A stretch of 22,192 nt of DNA from Blastocatellia bacterium. Lineage in GTDB: Bacteria; Acidobacteriota; Blastocatellia; Pyrinomonadales; Pyrinomonadaceae. The notes under the pieces were generated by a model that searched no databases, had not been told where the DNA came from, and saw only the letters and a program-made list of their open reading frames with translations. Shown here piece by piece: positions 7,607 to 15,303 of the stretch. The stretch lies in the NCBI GenBank assembly GCA_013695195.1, contig JACDAY010000151.1, positions 1 to 22,192 on the forward strand, in the 5' to 3' direction. Positions within the stretch are counted from its first letter, which is position 1, and each line of letters starts with the position of its first letter. Both the position numbers and the translations under genes were made by a program.

Positions 7607-9049
7607 ATGATGTGCTCTGATTTTATTTCTAAATATTTTGCCAGGACAGGACTAATTTTTTGCGTATTATACGCGATCCTCGTTATCTTTGCAGCTACCT
7701 CGAACTGCGTCGCGCAGGACGAAGAAAAGGACAACAGCGCCGAGGCTGTCGCATTTTTCAATGAAGGCCAGAACGCTCATGAGAAAGGTAATTTATCTGC
7801 GGCGCTGGAGCTTTACAAAAAGGCGCTCGGAATCGTTCCGGAATTTCCCGAAGCCGAACTTCAGAGCGGAAACGCATATCTTTCACTTGGCCGCATCGAT
7901 GAAGCCGAGAAATCGTTCAGGCGGGCTGTAGAACACCGCGAAGACTGGACGCTGGCGCTTGCCAGTCTCGGTTCCGTCCTCGTAACCACAGGCCAAAATT
8001 CGGAGGCCGAAAAAATATTATTAAGAGCCGTCGCTTTAGATGAGCTAAACTTCCCGGCCTATTCCGCCTTGACTGAGCTAAGGCTGAATACGAAAGCGAA
8101 ACCGGAAGTTCTCGGCGAATTGCTTAAAAAGATTAAAATTCTTACCGGAAAAGCTAAACCTACCGCATCGATTTGGGCTGCACAAGCGGCACTCGAAAAT
8201 ACCCTGGGCGATAAAAAATCAGCAAAAATCAGTATCGAGAAATCCCTTGAACTCGATCCTGCATACCGTGCCGCTTTAGCCGAAAAGGCCAACATGGCTT
8301 TGGACGACGGCGACACCACAAAAGCCGACGCGGCCGTTAAAGCGCTGGAGGCAATTGTCCCAAATTCATCGAATGTTAAAGTGCTTAGGTCTCGTGTGCT
8401 TCTCGCTCTCGGCGACGCCGACGCAGCTGTCAAAACACTAAATTCGATAGAAAATCCGCAGGCCAACCTTTTAACGTTCCGTGATAATATTGTTGTAAAT
8501 AATTCCACGAGCGCTGTAGTGCTAGAAAAACAGCTGGAGAATGAACCGGCAAATATTATAATTTTGGGGCGGTTATGTTCGCTGCTCCGGTTGGAGAATC
8601 CGGCAAAAGCCCTGGGTTTTTGCCGCCGGGCATCCGAAGCCGATCCGAAAAATATCGATCATGCAATCGGATACGGAAGTGCTCTGGTTCAGGCAAAATC
8701 CTATATCGACGCGGTCGCTCTTTTTCGCAGGCTTTTAACAATCGCACCTGAGAATTCGACTATACATGCGAATTTGGCAACAGCTCTTTTTCAGTTGAAA
8801 CGCTTTGAGGAAGCAAAATCGGAGTATCGTTGGATCGTTGAAAAACAACCGACATTGCCCGCCGCATATTATTTTCTTGCTATTACTCATGATCGTTTGG
8901 GCGAATATCTGGACGCACTGGCAAACTATCAGGAATTTTTGCGGATCGCCGATGCTGAAAAAAATAAACTGGAAATCGAAAAGGTGAATCTGCGACTGCC
9001 TGGCCTGCAGAAACAATTAAAGAATGGAAAAGGAAAGCGGAATGAATGA
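7607..9049 (+). CDS. Exported tetratricopeptide-repeat protein
   Basis: The frame is open from a GTG at 7502, but that start has no SD and would put 35 odd residues before the signal peptide. ATG at 7607 or 7610, after CCGGAAAA, gives a normal signal sequence with core GLIFCVLYAILVIFAATS and cleavage near CVA-QD. The mature part, ~440 residues, is helical TPR repeats, e.g. 'EKGNLSAALELYKKALGIVP', 'SLGRIDEAEKSFRRAVEH', 'RFEEAKSEYRWIVEKQP' and 'RLGEYLDALANYQEFLRIA'. I count about nine to ten units, with a less regular middle. TPR arrays bind other proteins and no enzyme motif is seen. It is the first gene of a three-gene unit of exported proteins; its stop overlaps the next start. A periplasmic scaffold for its two neighbours is an inference. 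Confidence 0.87.
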   Translation: MMCSDFISKYFARTGLIFCVLYAILVIFAATSNCVAQDEEKDNSAEAVAFFNEGQNAHEKGNLSAALELYKKALGIVPEFPEAELQSGNAYLSLGRIDEAEKSFRRAVEHREDWTLALASLGSVLVTTGQNSEAEKILLRAVALDELNFPAYSALTELRLNTKAKPEVLGELLKKIKILTGKAKPTASIWAAQAALENTLGDKKSAKISIEKSLELDPAYRAALAEKANMALDDGDTTKADAAVKALEAIVPNSSNVKVLRSRVLLALGDADAAVKTLNSIENPQANLLTFRDNIVVNNSTSAVVLEKQLENEPANIIILGRLCSLLRLENPAKALGFCRRASEADPKNIDHAIGYGSALVQAKSYIDAVALFRRLLTIAPENSTIHANLATALFQLKRFEEAKSEYRWIVEKQPTLPAAYYFLAITHDRLGEYLDALANYQEFLRIADAEKNKLEIEKVNLRLPGLQKQLKNGKGKRNE

Positions 9050-9629
9050 ATTAAAAATCGAAAACAGGGCGGTCAACAATGTGAGATGGTTTCAGCCCGC
9101 ATACAGATTTGTACTTTCATCGTTTTTTTTCTTTTTGTTTTCTGCTTTTTACTTTTGCCTTTCTCCTGTTTCCGCTCAGGAGCCTAATCCGCTGGACGTC
9201 GCGCCGCCGCCATTCGGGCTTGTTTCTAAAAGCGAAAGATCTCAGCTCGACGCTTTGGCCGAGGCAAAAAAGCGAACCAAACTGGCATTGGAGCTGATGG
9301 ATTTGCGGATAAAAAAATCTGAAGAATTGCATGCCCGCCAGGATTTTGACGAAATGTTCAAAGAGCTTGGAGGGTTTCAAGCTCTGGTAGACGACATGCT
9401 CCGGTTTCTCACCCGAAATGACAACGACAGTCGAAAGATTTTAGATAATTTTAAGAGATTCGAGATCGGCCTTCGTGGATTTCGTCCGAGATTAGAGATT
9501 ATACGGCGTGATCTGCCGTCAAGGTATGAGGTTTACGTAAGAAATCTGATCAAATATCTACGTGATGCACGTACCCGGGCAGTCGAACCTTTTTTTGGCG
9601 ATACGGTACTGCCGAATAGAAAAACATGA
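9042..9629 (+). CDS. Exported helical protein of unknown function (first of a paralogous-looking pair)
   Basis: I do not recognise a named family. The start is ATG 9042, preceded by AAAGGAAAGCGG and overlapping the TPR gene's stop by 8 bp; an in-frame ATG at 9024 is less well placed. The first ~46 residues are a long signal peptide with a Phe-rich core (FFFFLFSAFYFCL) and a cut at VSA-QEP. The remaining ~150 residues are predicted to be mostly alpha-helical and rich in Arg, Lys, Asp and Glu, with no cysteines. Its helix pattern (EA near the mature N-terminus, then 'FQALVDDMLRFL', then a Leu/Arg-rich pair) parallels the following gene ('LQKAIDDIDNLA'). It lies between the TPR gene and that gene with overlapping ends, so the three are probably made together. 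Confidence 0.8.
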   Translation: MNELKIENRAVNNVRWFQPAYRFVLSSFFFFLFSAFYFCLSPVSAQEPNPLDVAPPPFGLVSKSERSQLDALAEAKKRTKLALELMDLRIKKSEELHARQDFDEMFKELGGFQALVDDMLRFLTRNDNDSRKILDNFKRFEIGLRGFRPRLEIIRRDLPSRYEVYVRNLIKYLRDARTRAVEPFFGDTVLPNRKT

Positions 9630-10228
9630 AAATCATACACAGCAGGAAGTTTTTCCTGCAGTTCCTTTTACTGACAACTGTGCTTTGCTCGGTCGTTTTC
9701 ACATCGGCGGTGTCGGCCCAGAAACGTGATTACATGAGCGATCAAGAGATCGAAGTAGTCCGCGAGGCTCAATATATTGACGAGAGGATCGATGTTCTAA
9801 CAAAAATGGTAGATCGCCGTTTTACGGCACTCGGCGTCGTGGCCGGCGGCTGGAAGCAAGGGCCGAAAGATATGGACACATGGGGCGAAATGCCGAAAGG
9901 AACACGGCTCGAACTCCTGTCCGATATAAAAAAACTGCTTCAAAAAGCCATCGATGATATTGATAATCTCGCTGCACATCCTGACGCTGCTCCGCTAAGA
10001 AATAAGGAAGAAAAGAATTCGAAGGAGGCGAAAAAGGACCCGGAGCGCTTTTCAATCGCCGTACGAAGCCTTGGCCAGTCCGCCAAACGCTGGTTAGCGC
10101 CCATGAAATCCCAACTCGATGCAGCTACTGACGACAAAGAAAAAGGCCTTCTTCTCGACTCGATCGAATTTTGCGATCAAATAATCGAAGCGGTCGGTAA
10201 GCTTCCTGCCGAAGTAAAAAAGAAGTAA
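9626..10228 (+). CDS. Exported helical protein of unknown function (second of the pair)
   Basis: No named family recognised. The ATG overlaps the previous stop as ATGA (4 bp), a sign of translational coupling. Residues 1-31 are a signal peptide ending VSA-QKR. The mature ~170 residues are helical and highly charged: 'MSDQEIEVVREAQYIDERID', a short loop with GVVAGGWKQGPKD, then 'LLQKAIDDIDNLAAHPD', a Lys/Glu-rich hinge, and two final helices ending in a Lys-rich tail. Spacing of helices and the [FL]Q-x(3)-DD motif resemble the preceding gene, so I infer an old duplication with strong divergence. It closes the three-gene unit. A periplasmic complex with the TPR protein is a reasonable guess and nothing more. 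Confidence 0.8.
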   Translation: MKIIHSRKFFLQFLLLTTVLCSVVFTSAVSAQKRDYMSDQEIEVVREAQYIDERIDVLTKMVDRRFTALGVVAGGWKQGPKDMDTWGEMPKGTRLELLSDIKKLLQKAIDDIDNLAAHPDAAPLRNKEEKNSKEAKKDPERFSIAVRSLGQSAKRWLAPMKSQLDAATDDKEKGLLLDSIEFCDQIIEAVGKLPAEVKKK

Positions 10229-10292
10229 AAACTATCATCCATAAACCCTATCAAGCGCAGCAGCGCCGCCCTTGCAGACTGCGATTTGATTA

Positions 10293-10314
10293 ATGGCCTT
10301 TTTGAAAAGCCCAT
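10293..10314. terminator. Possible hairpin between convergent genes
   Basis: A 9-of-10 bp stem (10293-10302 with 10305-10314) with a very short loop lies between the ends of two convergent genes. AT-rich sequence follows on the plus side. The tight loop makes it a weak terminator candidate. Confidence 0.3.
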
Positions 10315-10377
10315 GCTCATATTTTAAAATAGTAAAAATATTGCTGTTCCCGGCATTTTTTTCAAGAGATCTATCCA

Positions 10378-11007
10378 TCAATGAAATTTTTTCCCGTTAG
10401 ACAACATTTCTAAAATTGCCTTCATCCGTTTCTCACGCGTTTCAGGTTTCTTTGCCGTCTGAAGCCGGAAAGCAATGGAGTAGAGATTTGTTTTGTTGAG
10501 TGTTTCAAAAAAGCCTTTGGCCTTGGCATTTTTTTCAAGCTCGCGCATAAAATCTTCCGGAATGCTCATATTCCTGTACGAATCATAGGCTTGCTCCCAG
10601 CGTCCGTCCTGCTTTGCCGCTTCGATTTCCTTCAGACCGGCGGCCTTCATCCTTCCCTCTTTAATCAAACGCTCGACGTGCTGCGTATTAATTTTAGACC
10701 AAATGCTTTTCTTGCGGCGCGGGGTAAATTTTTGCAGCCAAGAATCGTCGTCATATTTGTTTGCCTGGCCGTCAATCCAGCCGTAACACAATGCTTCTTC
10801 GAGAGCTTCCGCATAAGTAACTGATGTAACCCCCGAAGCTTTTTTAAAAAATCGAAGCCAAATGCCGGCCGGTTGAGTATGATTTGCGGATAACCAATCC
10901 GCCCAACCGGACGGCGCTTCAAATGAAATGATCGGTAAAGTATCTGTTGGCATACTTCGGCTAATAACCGGAAGATTTAGCGCTGCGGGCACAGCGAAAG
11001 CCTGCAT
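10378..11007 (-). CDS. YdeI/OmpD-associated family protein
   Basis: 209 aa, about the usual length (190-210). Family marks are the N-terminal block 'FEAPSGWADWLSANH' leading to 'GIWLRFFKKASG', then the hallmark 'TYAEALEEALCYGWIDGQ', 'WLQKFTPRRKKSIWSKIN', 'RMKAAGLKEIEAAKQDGRWE' and a C-terminal Lys-rich helix with 'KRMKAILEML'. YdeI-type proteins are cytoplasmic; reported links are to stress and peptide resistance and to OmpD, with no defined enzymatic activity. Start choice: ATG 11007 has AGGA 7 nt upstream, whereas ATG 10953 gives the more typical 'MPTDTLPIISF' opening but lacks an SD. I keep 11007. It converges on the TPR operon and is separated from galK by the heptad repeat, so it is probably expressed alone. 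Confidence 0.85.
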   Translation of the reverse strand: MQAFAVPAALNLPVISRSMPTDTLPIISFEAPSGWADWLSANHTQPAGIWLRFFKKASGVTSVTYAEALEEALCYGWIDGQANKYDDDSWLQKFTPRRKKSIWSKINTQHVERLIKEGRMKAAGLKEIEAAKQDGRWEQAYDSYRNMSIPEDFMRELEKNAKAKGFFETLNKTNLYSIAFRLQTAKKPETREKRMKAILEMLSNGKKFH

Positions 11008-11129
11008 TGTTCAATCCTGTGTCCGGGGTTGAATGGCTCCGACCGGCAACCCGGTAGTTTGTGCAGAAGTTTTTCGGCGCAAAGGAAAGATCCGCCGCGC
11101 ATAACGCGCTTGATGTTGCTCATATTTTA

Positions 11130-11190
11130 GGTTCAAAGTTCAAGGTTTAAAGTTCAAAGTAACGGCTCTGACTTTGAACTCTGAACTTCT
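11130..11190. repeat. Inverted array of 7-bp repeats at the 3' end of galK
   Basis: Reading the plus strand, 11130-11157 is four consecutive heptads of the form (A/G)GTT(C/T)AA. After a 10-nt spacer, 11171-11187 holds about two heptads in the opposite orientation (TTTGAAC type). The arms AGTTCAAAGT (11151-11160) and ACTTTGAACT (11171-11180) pair perfectly, giving a 10-bp hairpin. The array overlaps the last codons and stop of galK. The same layout, with another heptad, occurs at 16334-16420. It resembles the short tandemly repeated heptads known from cyanobacteria; this is a comparison of form only. Confidence 0.75.
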
Positions 11191-12347
11191 GTTATCTCAC
11201 TTGCACCCTCGCCGGCATCGGACACTAGAATAGTCGGCTTAATGTCCGTAAGCCGTAAATATTCAGACTGCATTTCTTCCTTAAACTGTTCTAGGTGTTC
11301 TCTTTTTACCAGATTAACCGTCGAACCGCCGAAACCGCCGCCCGTCATTCTCGCTCCTAAAACGCCGTCCAGGCGCAATGCAATATCTACTAATATATCC
11401 AATTCGCGGCAGCTTACTTCGTAATCGTCGCGCAAGCTTTTATGCGAATCCCACATAAGCCTCCCGAATCCGGCCAGATCGCCCTGTTTCAAAGCATCGG
11501 CAGCTTTGAGAGTACGTTGGTTTTCAGTAACAACATGCCGCGCCCGCCGGCGAATAACTTCAGGTATTTTATCCGAGTATTTTTCAAGATCAGTAATACT
11601 AACATCACGCAGCTGCCGGATATCGGGCAGATAATCTTTGAGCCTTTCGACGGCCTGCTCACATTCTTCGCGCCGCGTGTTGTATTCGGAGGTCGCCAGG
11701 TCGTGCTTTACATTCGTATCACAGATTACGACCGCCGTATCAGTCGTATCGAGCCGCAAGTGCTCGTAATCGAGGCTGCGGCAGTCCAACAAAAGAGCAT
11801 GTCCGGCTTTTGCATTAGCGGAAACGAATTGATCCATAATCCCGACTTTTGCGCCTGCGAATTCGTGTTCTGTCTGCTGCCCGATCTTTGCCAAAGTTAC
11901 CAGGTCAACAGTCTGATTAGACATTTGTGTCAAAGTCAGGCCGACGGCCGTTTCCAGCGCCGCCGAAGAGGAAAGGCCGGCACCGGCCGGCACATCGGAC
12001 CAAACAAGCATATCCACGCCTTGAAGCTTTATATTTTTTCTTTCCAAAATCCGCGCTACGCCTTCGATATAATTTAGCCAAAAACCTTTTTTCCCCGCCC
12101 ATTCATTATCCAAATCGAACTCGGCCATTTCATCGAGGTTTACCGTAAAAACACAAATTTTCCTGTCATTTCTAATAGATGCAGCAATCGCGGCTTCGCG
12201 GTCTATCGCCATAGGCAATACAAACCCGCCGTTGTAATCTGTATGCTCTCCGATGAGATTCACTCTGCCGGGAGCGCGAAAACATCGCATTTCACGGTTG
12301 CCGAAAATTTCGACGAATTTTCGTGTCAGATGTTCGCGGTGGATCAT
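11154..12347 (-). CDS. galK: Galactokinase
   Basis: GHMP kinase that phosphorylates alpha-D-galactose at C1 with ATP, the first committed step of the Leloir pathway. The start is ATG 12347, overlapping the galT stop as ATGA with GGAGA 5 nt upstream; a TTG at 12359 is less likely. With this start (397 aa), the galactokinase signature GRVNLIGEHTDYN spans residues 27-39, including the Arg (R28) of APGRVN. The ATP-binding GAGLSSSAALE starts at 122, the catalytic Asp lies in GIMDQF (D172), and the third GHMP motif is TGGGFGGS near residue 338. The final ~11 residues ('EVQSSKSEPLL') look foreign: they are encoded by the heptad repeat array, so the original stop was probably further upstream on the strand. 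Cotranscribed with galT. Confidence 0.97.
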   Translation of the reverse strand: MIHREHLTRKFVEIFGNREMRCFRAPGRVNLIGEHTDYNGGFVLPMAIDREAAIAASIRNDRKICVFTVNLDEMAEFDLDNEWAGKKGFWLNYIEGVARILERKNIKLQGVDMLVWSDVPAGAGLSSSAALETAVGLTLTQMSNQTVDLVTLAKIGQQTEHEFAGAKVGIMDQFVSANAKAGHALLLDCRSLDYEHLRLDTTDTAVVICDTNVKHDLATSEYNTRREECEQAVERLKDYLPDIRQLRDVSITDLEKYSDKIPEVIRRRARHVVTENQRTLKAADALKQGDLAGFGRLMWDSHKSLRDDYEVSCRELDILVDIALRLDGVLGARMTGGGFGGSTVNLVKREHLEQFKEEMQSEYLRLTDIKPTILVSDAGEGASEITEVQSSKSEPLL

Positions 12348-13336
12348 CACTGTCTCCAAATTACCGTTTCGATTAAATTACGAAGCTCGGCGGCTTTATC
12401 CTCTGCAAGGGTATCGTTAATAAACATTCCTGCCCCGGTTTCGCTGCCAGCCAAATATTTTAACTTGGTCGCAGTCCGCAGCGGCGGATAGAATTCGATG
12501 TGAAAATGATAATAGTTGTGAACTTCGCCGTCCGAAGGCCGCTGATGCAAAACCATCATATACGGAAACGAGATATCGAAAAGCTTATCGAAGGCGACGA
12601 GAACCTGCTTCAAAATCCCAGCCAGGTCCATTTGTTCTTCCGGCGTCATTTCGTTCAAATCCCGCAAATGCCGTCTTGAAATAATATGCAGCTCATAAGG
12701 ATAACGCGCGAAAAATGGTATGTATGCAGTAAAGCTGCCGTTTTCAGTAACGATCCGGCGGCCGTCCGCCTGCTCTGCCTTCAAAATATCGCAAAATAGA
12801 CACCTTCCCGTTTCATCATTGTGTTTTTTCGACTGATCTAGCTCCCGCAAAATCCGTGGCGGGACGAACGGATAAGCGTAGATTTGCCCATGGGGATGAT
12901 GAAGCGTTACACCGATCGCTTCGCCTTTATTTTCAAAAATAAAAACGTATTTGACGAATTCGAGGGCCGACAATTCTTTGTATCTGTCGGTCCAAACCTG
13001 GACGAGTTTATAAATCTGCTCTACCGGCTCGCGTGCCAGCGTTGAAGAATGGTTCGGTGAATAAACCACGACCTCGCATTCGCCGTAACTTTTTTCCACC
13101 GGATAAAGCTCGCTGCCTTCAATTGCAGGTTCGGGCGGATTCGGCGACAACGACGGGAACCTGTTTTCAAAGACTGCAATGTCGTAATCCGATTCCGGAA
13201 TCTCCGTCGGGAATCCGCCGGGCTTTGTCGGGCAAAGCGGGCAAAAATCCGGCGGCGGCAAAAATGTCCTGTCCTGCCGCAGCGTCGCCGTCGCAACCCA
13301 TTCACCGAGAAGCGGATGCCAACGCAGCTCAGACAT
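12347..13336 (-). CDS. galT: Galactose-1-phosphate uridylyltransferase
   Basis: Transfers UMP from UDP-glucose to galactose-1-phosphate through a uridylyl-histidine intermediate, giving glucose-1-phosphate and UDP-galactose. The active-site block HHPHGQ is at residues 146-151, with H149 the nucleophile equivalent to H166 in E. coli. Structural zinc ligands are visible as CPLC (C32, C35), H96 in YSPNHSSTL, and H147. A second Cys pair, CLFC (179-182), lies in the middle insert. The C-terminal HIT-like half has 'YPYELHIISRRHL' and 'HFHIEFYPP'. Length 329 aa is normal for the bacterial short form. AAGGAAGG lies 6-8 nt before the ATG. The start overlaps the small upstream ORF by 8 bp and the stop overlaps galK by 1-4 bp, so the three are tightly coupled. 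Confidence 0.97.
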   Translation of the reverse strand: MSELRWHPLLGEWVATATLRQDRTFLPPPDFCPLCPTKPGGFPTEIPESDYDIAVFENRFPSLSPNPPEPAIEGSELYPVEKSYGECEVVVYSPNHSSTLAREPVEQIYKLVQVWTDRYKELSALEFVKYVFIFENKGEAIGVTLHHPHGQIYAYPFVPPRILRELDQSKKHNDETGRCLFCDILKAEQADGRRIVTENGSFTAYIPFFARYPYELHIISRRHLRDLNEMTPEEQMDLAGILKQVLVAFDKLFDISFPYMMVLHQRPSDGEVHNYYHFHIEFYPPLRTATKLKYLAGSETGAGMFINDTLAEDKAAELRNLIETVIWRQ

Positions 13337-13526
13337 TTTCGCCTTCCTTTCTCAACACTTCAGAATCTTCCGAGTTAGCGGGAGGGTTATCCAGAGCCGC
13401 AAATCCATCCGTTGACGCAGGTGGTTCTGACCTTTTCTCGAACGTGTAATAGATCAAATAGCGCCGACCGTCAGCCATTAGAACACGACGTTTTTTCATT
13501 TGACCGACATTTTCCGACTGTGCCAT
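13329..13526 (-). CDS. Small conserved-looking protein translated ahead of galT
   Basis: 65 aa, not recognised. The N-terminal third is basic ('MKKRRVLMADGRRYLIYYTF', residues 10-29) and could form a short beta-hairpin. The tail is Pro-, Ser- and acidic-rich and likely disordered. Support for it being real: GGAG about 11 nt before ATG 13526, an 8-bp overlap of its stop with the start of galT, and a promoter placed about 32 nt upstream. It has no signal peptide or membrane segment. An internal start at 13499 would remove nine residues. A leader or coupling role for galT is possible; a chance ORF is the alternative. Confidence 0.6.
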   Translation of the reverse strand: MAQSENVGQMKKRRVLMADGRRYLIYYTFEKRSEPPASTDGFAALDNPPANSEDSEVLRKEGENV

Positions 13527-13564
13527 TATTTGAGCTCCGGCTAAAAATTATTCTTGCCTTCAGT

Positions 13565-13592
13565 TGTATAATACGATTTGCCGCCTCGTCAA
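13565..13592 (-). promoter_or_regulatory. Sigma70-type promoter of the small ORF-galT-galK operon
   Basis: On the minus strand TTGACG (13587-13592), 16-nt spacer, TATACA (13565-13570). Transcription would begin near 13558, about 30 nt before the ATG at 13526. No operator is obvious. Confidence 0.55.
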
Positions 13593-14106
13593 AAAGCGAA
13601 ACAAAAGTTTTACGCCAAAACTAATTTGCTCAGATCCGTAACAGGACAGCTGTATAAAGCGGTTAAAATGGAATGTGTTGCCAAAATACGAATCACCGTT
13701 TTGTCGTCGATCGAGAATGCCGCTCCGAAACGCGGTCCGATATTCGATATATTCGGCTGGGTAAGCCCTTACGTAAACGTTTAACTATATAGTTTTAAAT
13801 TCGTAATATACATACTCTTGTCAAAACCTGCCAAGGGTTTGCGAAATTTAGGTATATGTTTCGTTATTCGACTAAAACGGATCGGCGCGGCCAGTGATTT
13901 TGCACACTTCGCACTCCGCTGCTTTCCCGCCGAATGTAATTCATTTCCATTAGTTCCTGCCCGTTAAACCTTACTGCGTATTACGAAGACTCTTGCCTTC
14001 GGCTTTTATCTTGCGCGCCGTCATCGAAAAAATATGTAGTTTTTTAAGTGTAAAGCTGCAGGGCCGCCTACTCTGTCTGTTCAAAAAAGTATTTGCTGTC
14101 TTTTTA
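13593..14106. other. Gene-free divergent intergenic region
   Basis: About 500 nt between the galactose operon and the gcv operon. A 12-bp perfect palindrome, AACTATATAGTT, is at 13783-13794 in an AT-rich patch. A plus-strand open frame at 13578-13784 has no SD and resembles nothing I know. I looked for a glycine riboswitch ahead of gcvT and found no matching core. Nothing else is supportable here. Confidence 0.5.
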
Positions 14107-14145
14107 CTCAAGCAACTTGAGCGTGAACGGTTACTCATTTACATT
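14107..14145 (+). promoter_or_regulatory. Promoter of the gcv operon with palindrome over -35
   Basis: TTGAGC (14117-14122), 17-nt spacer, TACATT (14140-14145); the start of transcription would be near 14152, about 33 nt before gcvT. A palindrome CTCAAG-CAA-CTTGAG (14107-14121) overlaps the -35 hexamer, the position of a repressor or activator site. Confidence 0.5.
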
Positions 14146-14184
14146 TGTTAGAGAAAGTCTTTGAGTTTACTTACATCCTGGTTT

Positions 14185-15297
14185 ATGGAAAATTTAAAAA
14201 AAACATCGCTTAATAAAGTTCATCGGGAGCTCGGCGGAAAGATGGTCGATTTTGGCGGTTGGCATATGCCTGTCCAGTATACGGCGGGCGTGATAGAAGA
14301 ACATCTCAGAACGCGCAACGCCGCAGGGCTTTTTGACGTTTCGCATATGGGCGAGATATGGGTGGAAGGCGTTGACGCAATAGAGTTTGTGAATCGTATA
14401 ACTAGCAACGACGTAACAAAACTTGTCGACGGACAGGCTCATTATTCAGCCTTTACAAACGAAAAAGGCGGCGTGGTGGACGATCTGCTCGTTTATCGTT
14501 TTTTCGAAGATAAGCTTTTGCTTGTGGTTAACGCCGGGACGACGGAAAAGGATTGGGATTGGATCACCTCACACAAAAAAGATGAGCAGATGACGCTGAC
14601 CAACGTGAGCGCCGATTATTGCCAGATCGCCGTGCAGGGGCCGGATGCTGTAGGGATTTTGCAGCAGCTTACCGAGACGAAACTGGATGAGATAAAGTAC
14701 TACTGGTTTACCACAGGCAGGGTTGATGATGTGGAGGCAATAATCTCGCGTACAGGCTACACGGGCGAAGACGGCTTTGAGATCTACGCCGATGCCGGGT
14801 TTGCGGAGCAGATTTGGAATAAACTGCTCGATGTTGGAAAATACGGCCAGGATACCGGCATTTTGCCGGCCGGTTTGGCGGCCAGAAACACTCTCAGGCT
14901 GGAATCCGCGATGTCTCTCTACGGCCATGAATTGGGCGATGACATCACGCCGCTCGAAGCCGGTTTGGGATGGATTACGAAATTGCAGAAAGGGCCGTTT
15001 ATAGGTCGGGACGCTATTGCCGAACAAAAAGAAAAAGGTTTAAAGCGAAAACTCGTCGGGTTTGAAATGGTTGATAAGGGCATCGCCCGCGACGATTTCG
15101 ATGTGTATATAAATGATAAAAAGGTCGGCTATGTAACCTCCGGCAGCCCCGCCCCTTTTTTGAAGAAAAATATCGGTCTCGCTTTTCTTCCAGTCGAGTT
15201 TGCAAATATCGGGCAGGAAATTAAAATTGATGTCAGAGGTAAGCACCTTGCGGCAAAGGTCGTGCAAACTCCGTTTTATAAGCGCAACAAGAGGTAA
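14185..15297 (+). CDS. gcvT: Glycine cleavage system T protein (aminomethyltransferase)
   Basis: Takes the aminomethyl group from lipoyl-GcvH, releases ammonia and forms 5,10-methylene-tetrahydrofolate. 370 aa, the usual length. The start is ATG 14185 (MENLKKTSLN); an in-frame TTG at 14161 adds eight unneeded residues. No clear SD precedes it. Family blocks: 'LGGKMVDFGGWHMPVQY' at 16-32, FDVSHMGE (50-57), 'FTNEKGGVVDDLLVY' with D100 matching the catalytic Asp of Thermotoga GcvT (D96), SRTGYTGEDGFE (188-199) in the folate site, 'LPAGLAARNTLRLES', and a C-terminal barrel ending 'PFYKRNKR'. First gene of the operon; the antitoxin starts 7 bp after its stop. All catalytic landmarks are present. 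Confidence 0.97.
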   Translation: MENLKKTSLNKVHRELGGKMVDFGGWHMPVQYTAGVIEEHLRTRNAAGLFDVSHMGEIWVEGVDAIEFVNRITSNDVTKLVDGQAHYSAFTNEKGGVVDDLLVYRFFEDKLLLVVNAGTTEKDWDWITSHKKDEQMTLTNVSADYCQIAVQGPDAVGILQQLTETKLDEIKYYWFTTGRVDDVEAIISRTGYTGEDGFEIYADAGFAEQIWNKLLDVGKYGQDTGILPAGLAARNTLRLESAMSLYGHELGDDITPLEAGLGWITKLQKGPFIGRDAIAEQKEKGLKRKLVGFEMVDKGIARDDFDVYINDKKVGYVTSGSPAPFLKKNIGLAFLPVEFANIGQEIKIDVRGKHLAAKVVQTPFYKRNKR

Positions 15298-15303
15298 AAG
15301 TGA

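Noticed and set aside
8059..8508. 149-codon minus-strand open frame
   Set aside because: It is antisense to the TPR gene; its Ser/Ala/Phe-rich content is what a reversed charged helical gene gives.
11130..11190. CRISPR array
   Set aside because: The repeat units are 7 bp with no spacers of constant length, so they are heptad repeats.
11442..12077. 211-codon plus-strand open frame
   Set aside because: It is antisense to galK, which has all its motifs.
13578..13784. 68-codon plus-strand open frame in the divergent intergenic region
   Set aside because: TTG start, no SD, overlaps the promoter of the galactose operon, and no recognisable family.
13980..14020. Terminator-like GCCTTCGGC followed by TTTT
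   Set aside because: The stem is only 3 bp and no gene ends nearby.
13593..14184. Glycine riboswitch ahead of gcvT
   Set aside because: Looked for by eye; no tandem aptamer core could be recognised. A covariance search could still overturn this.
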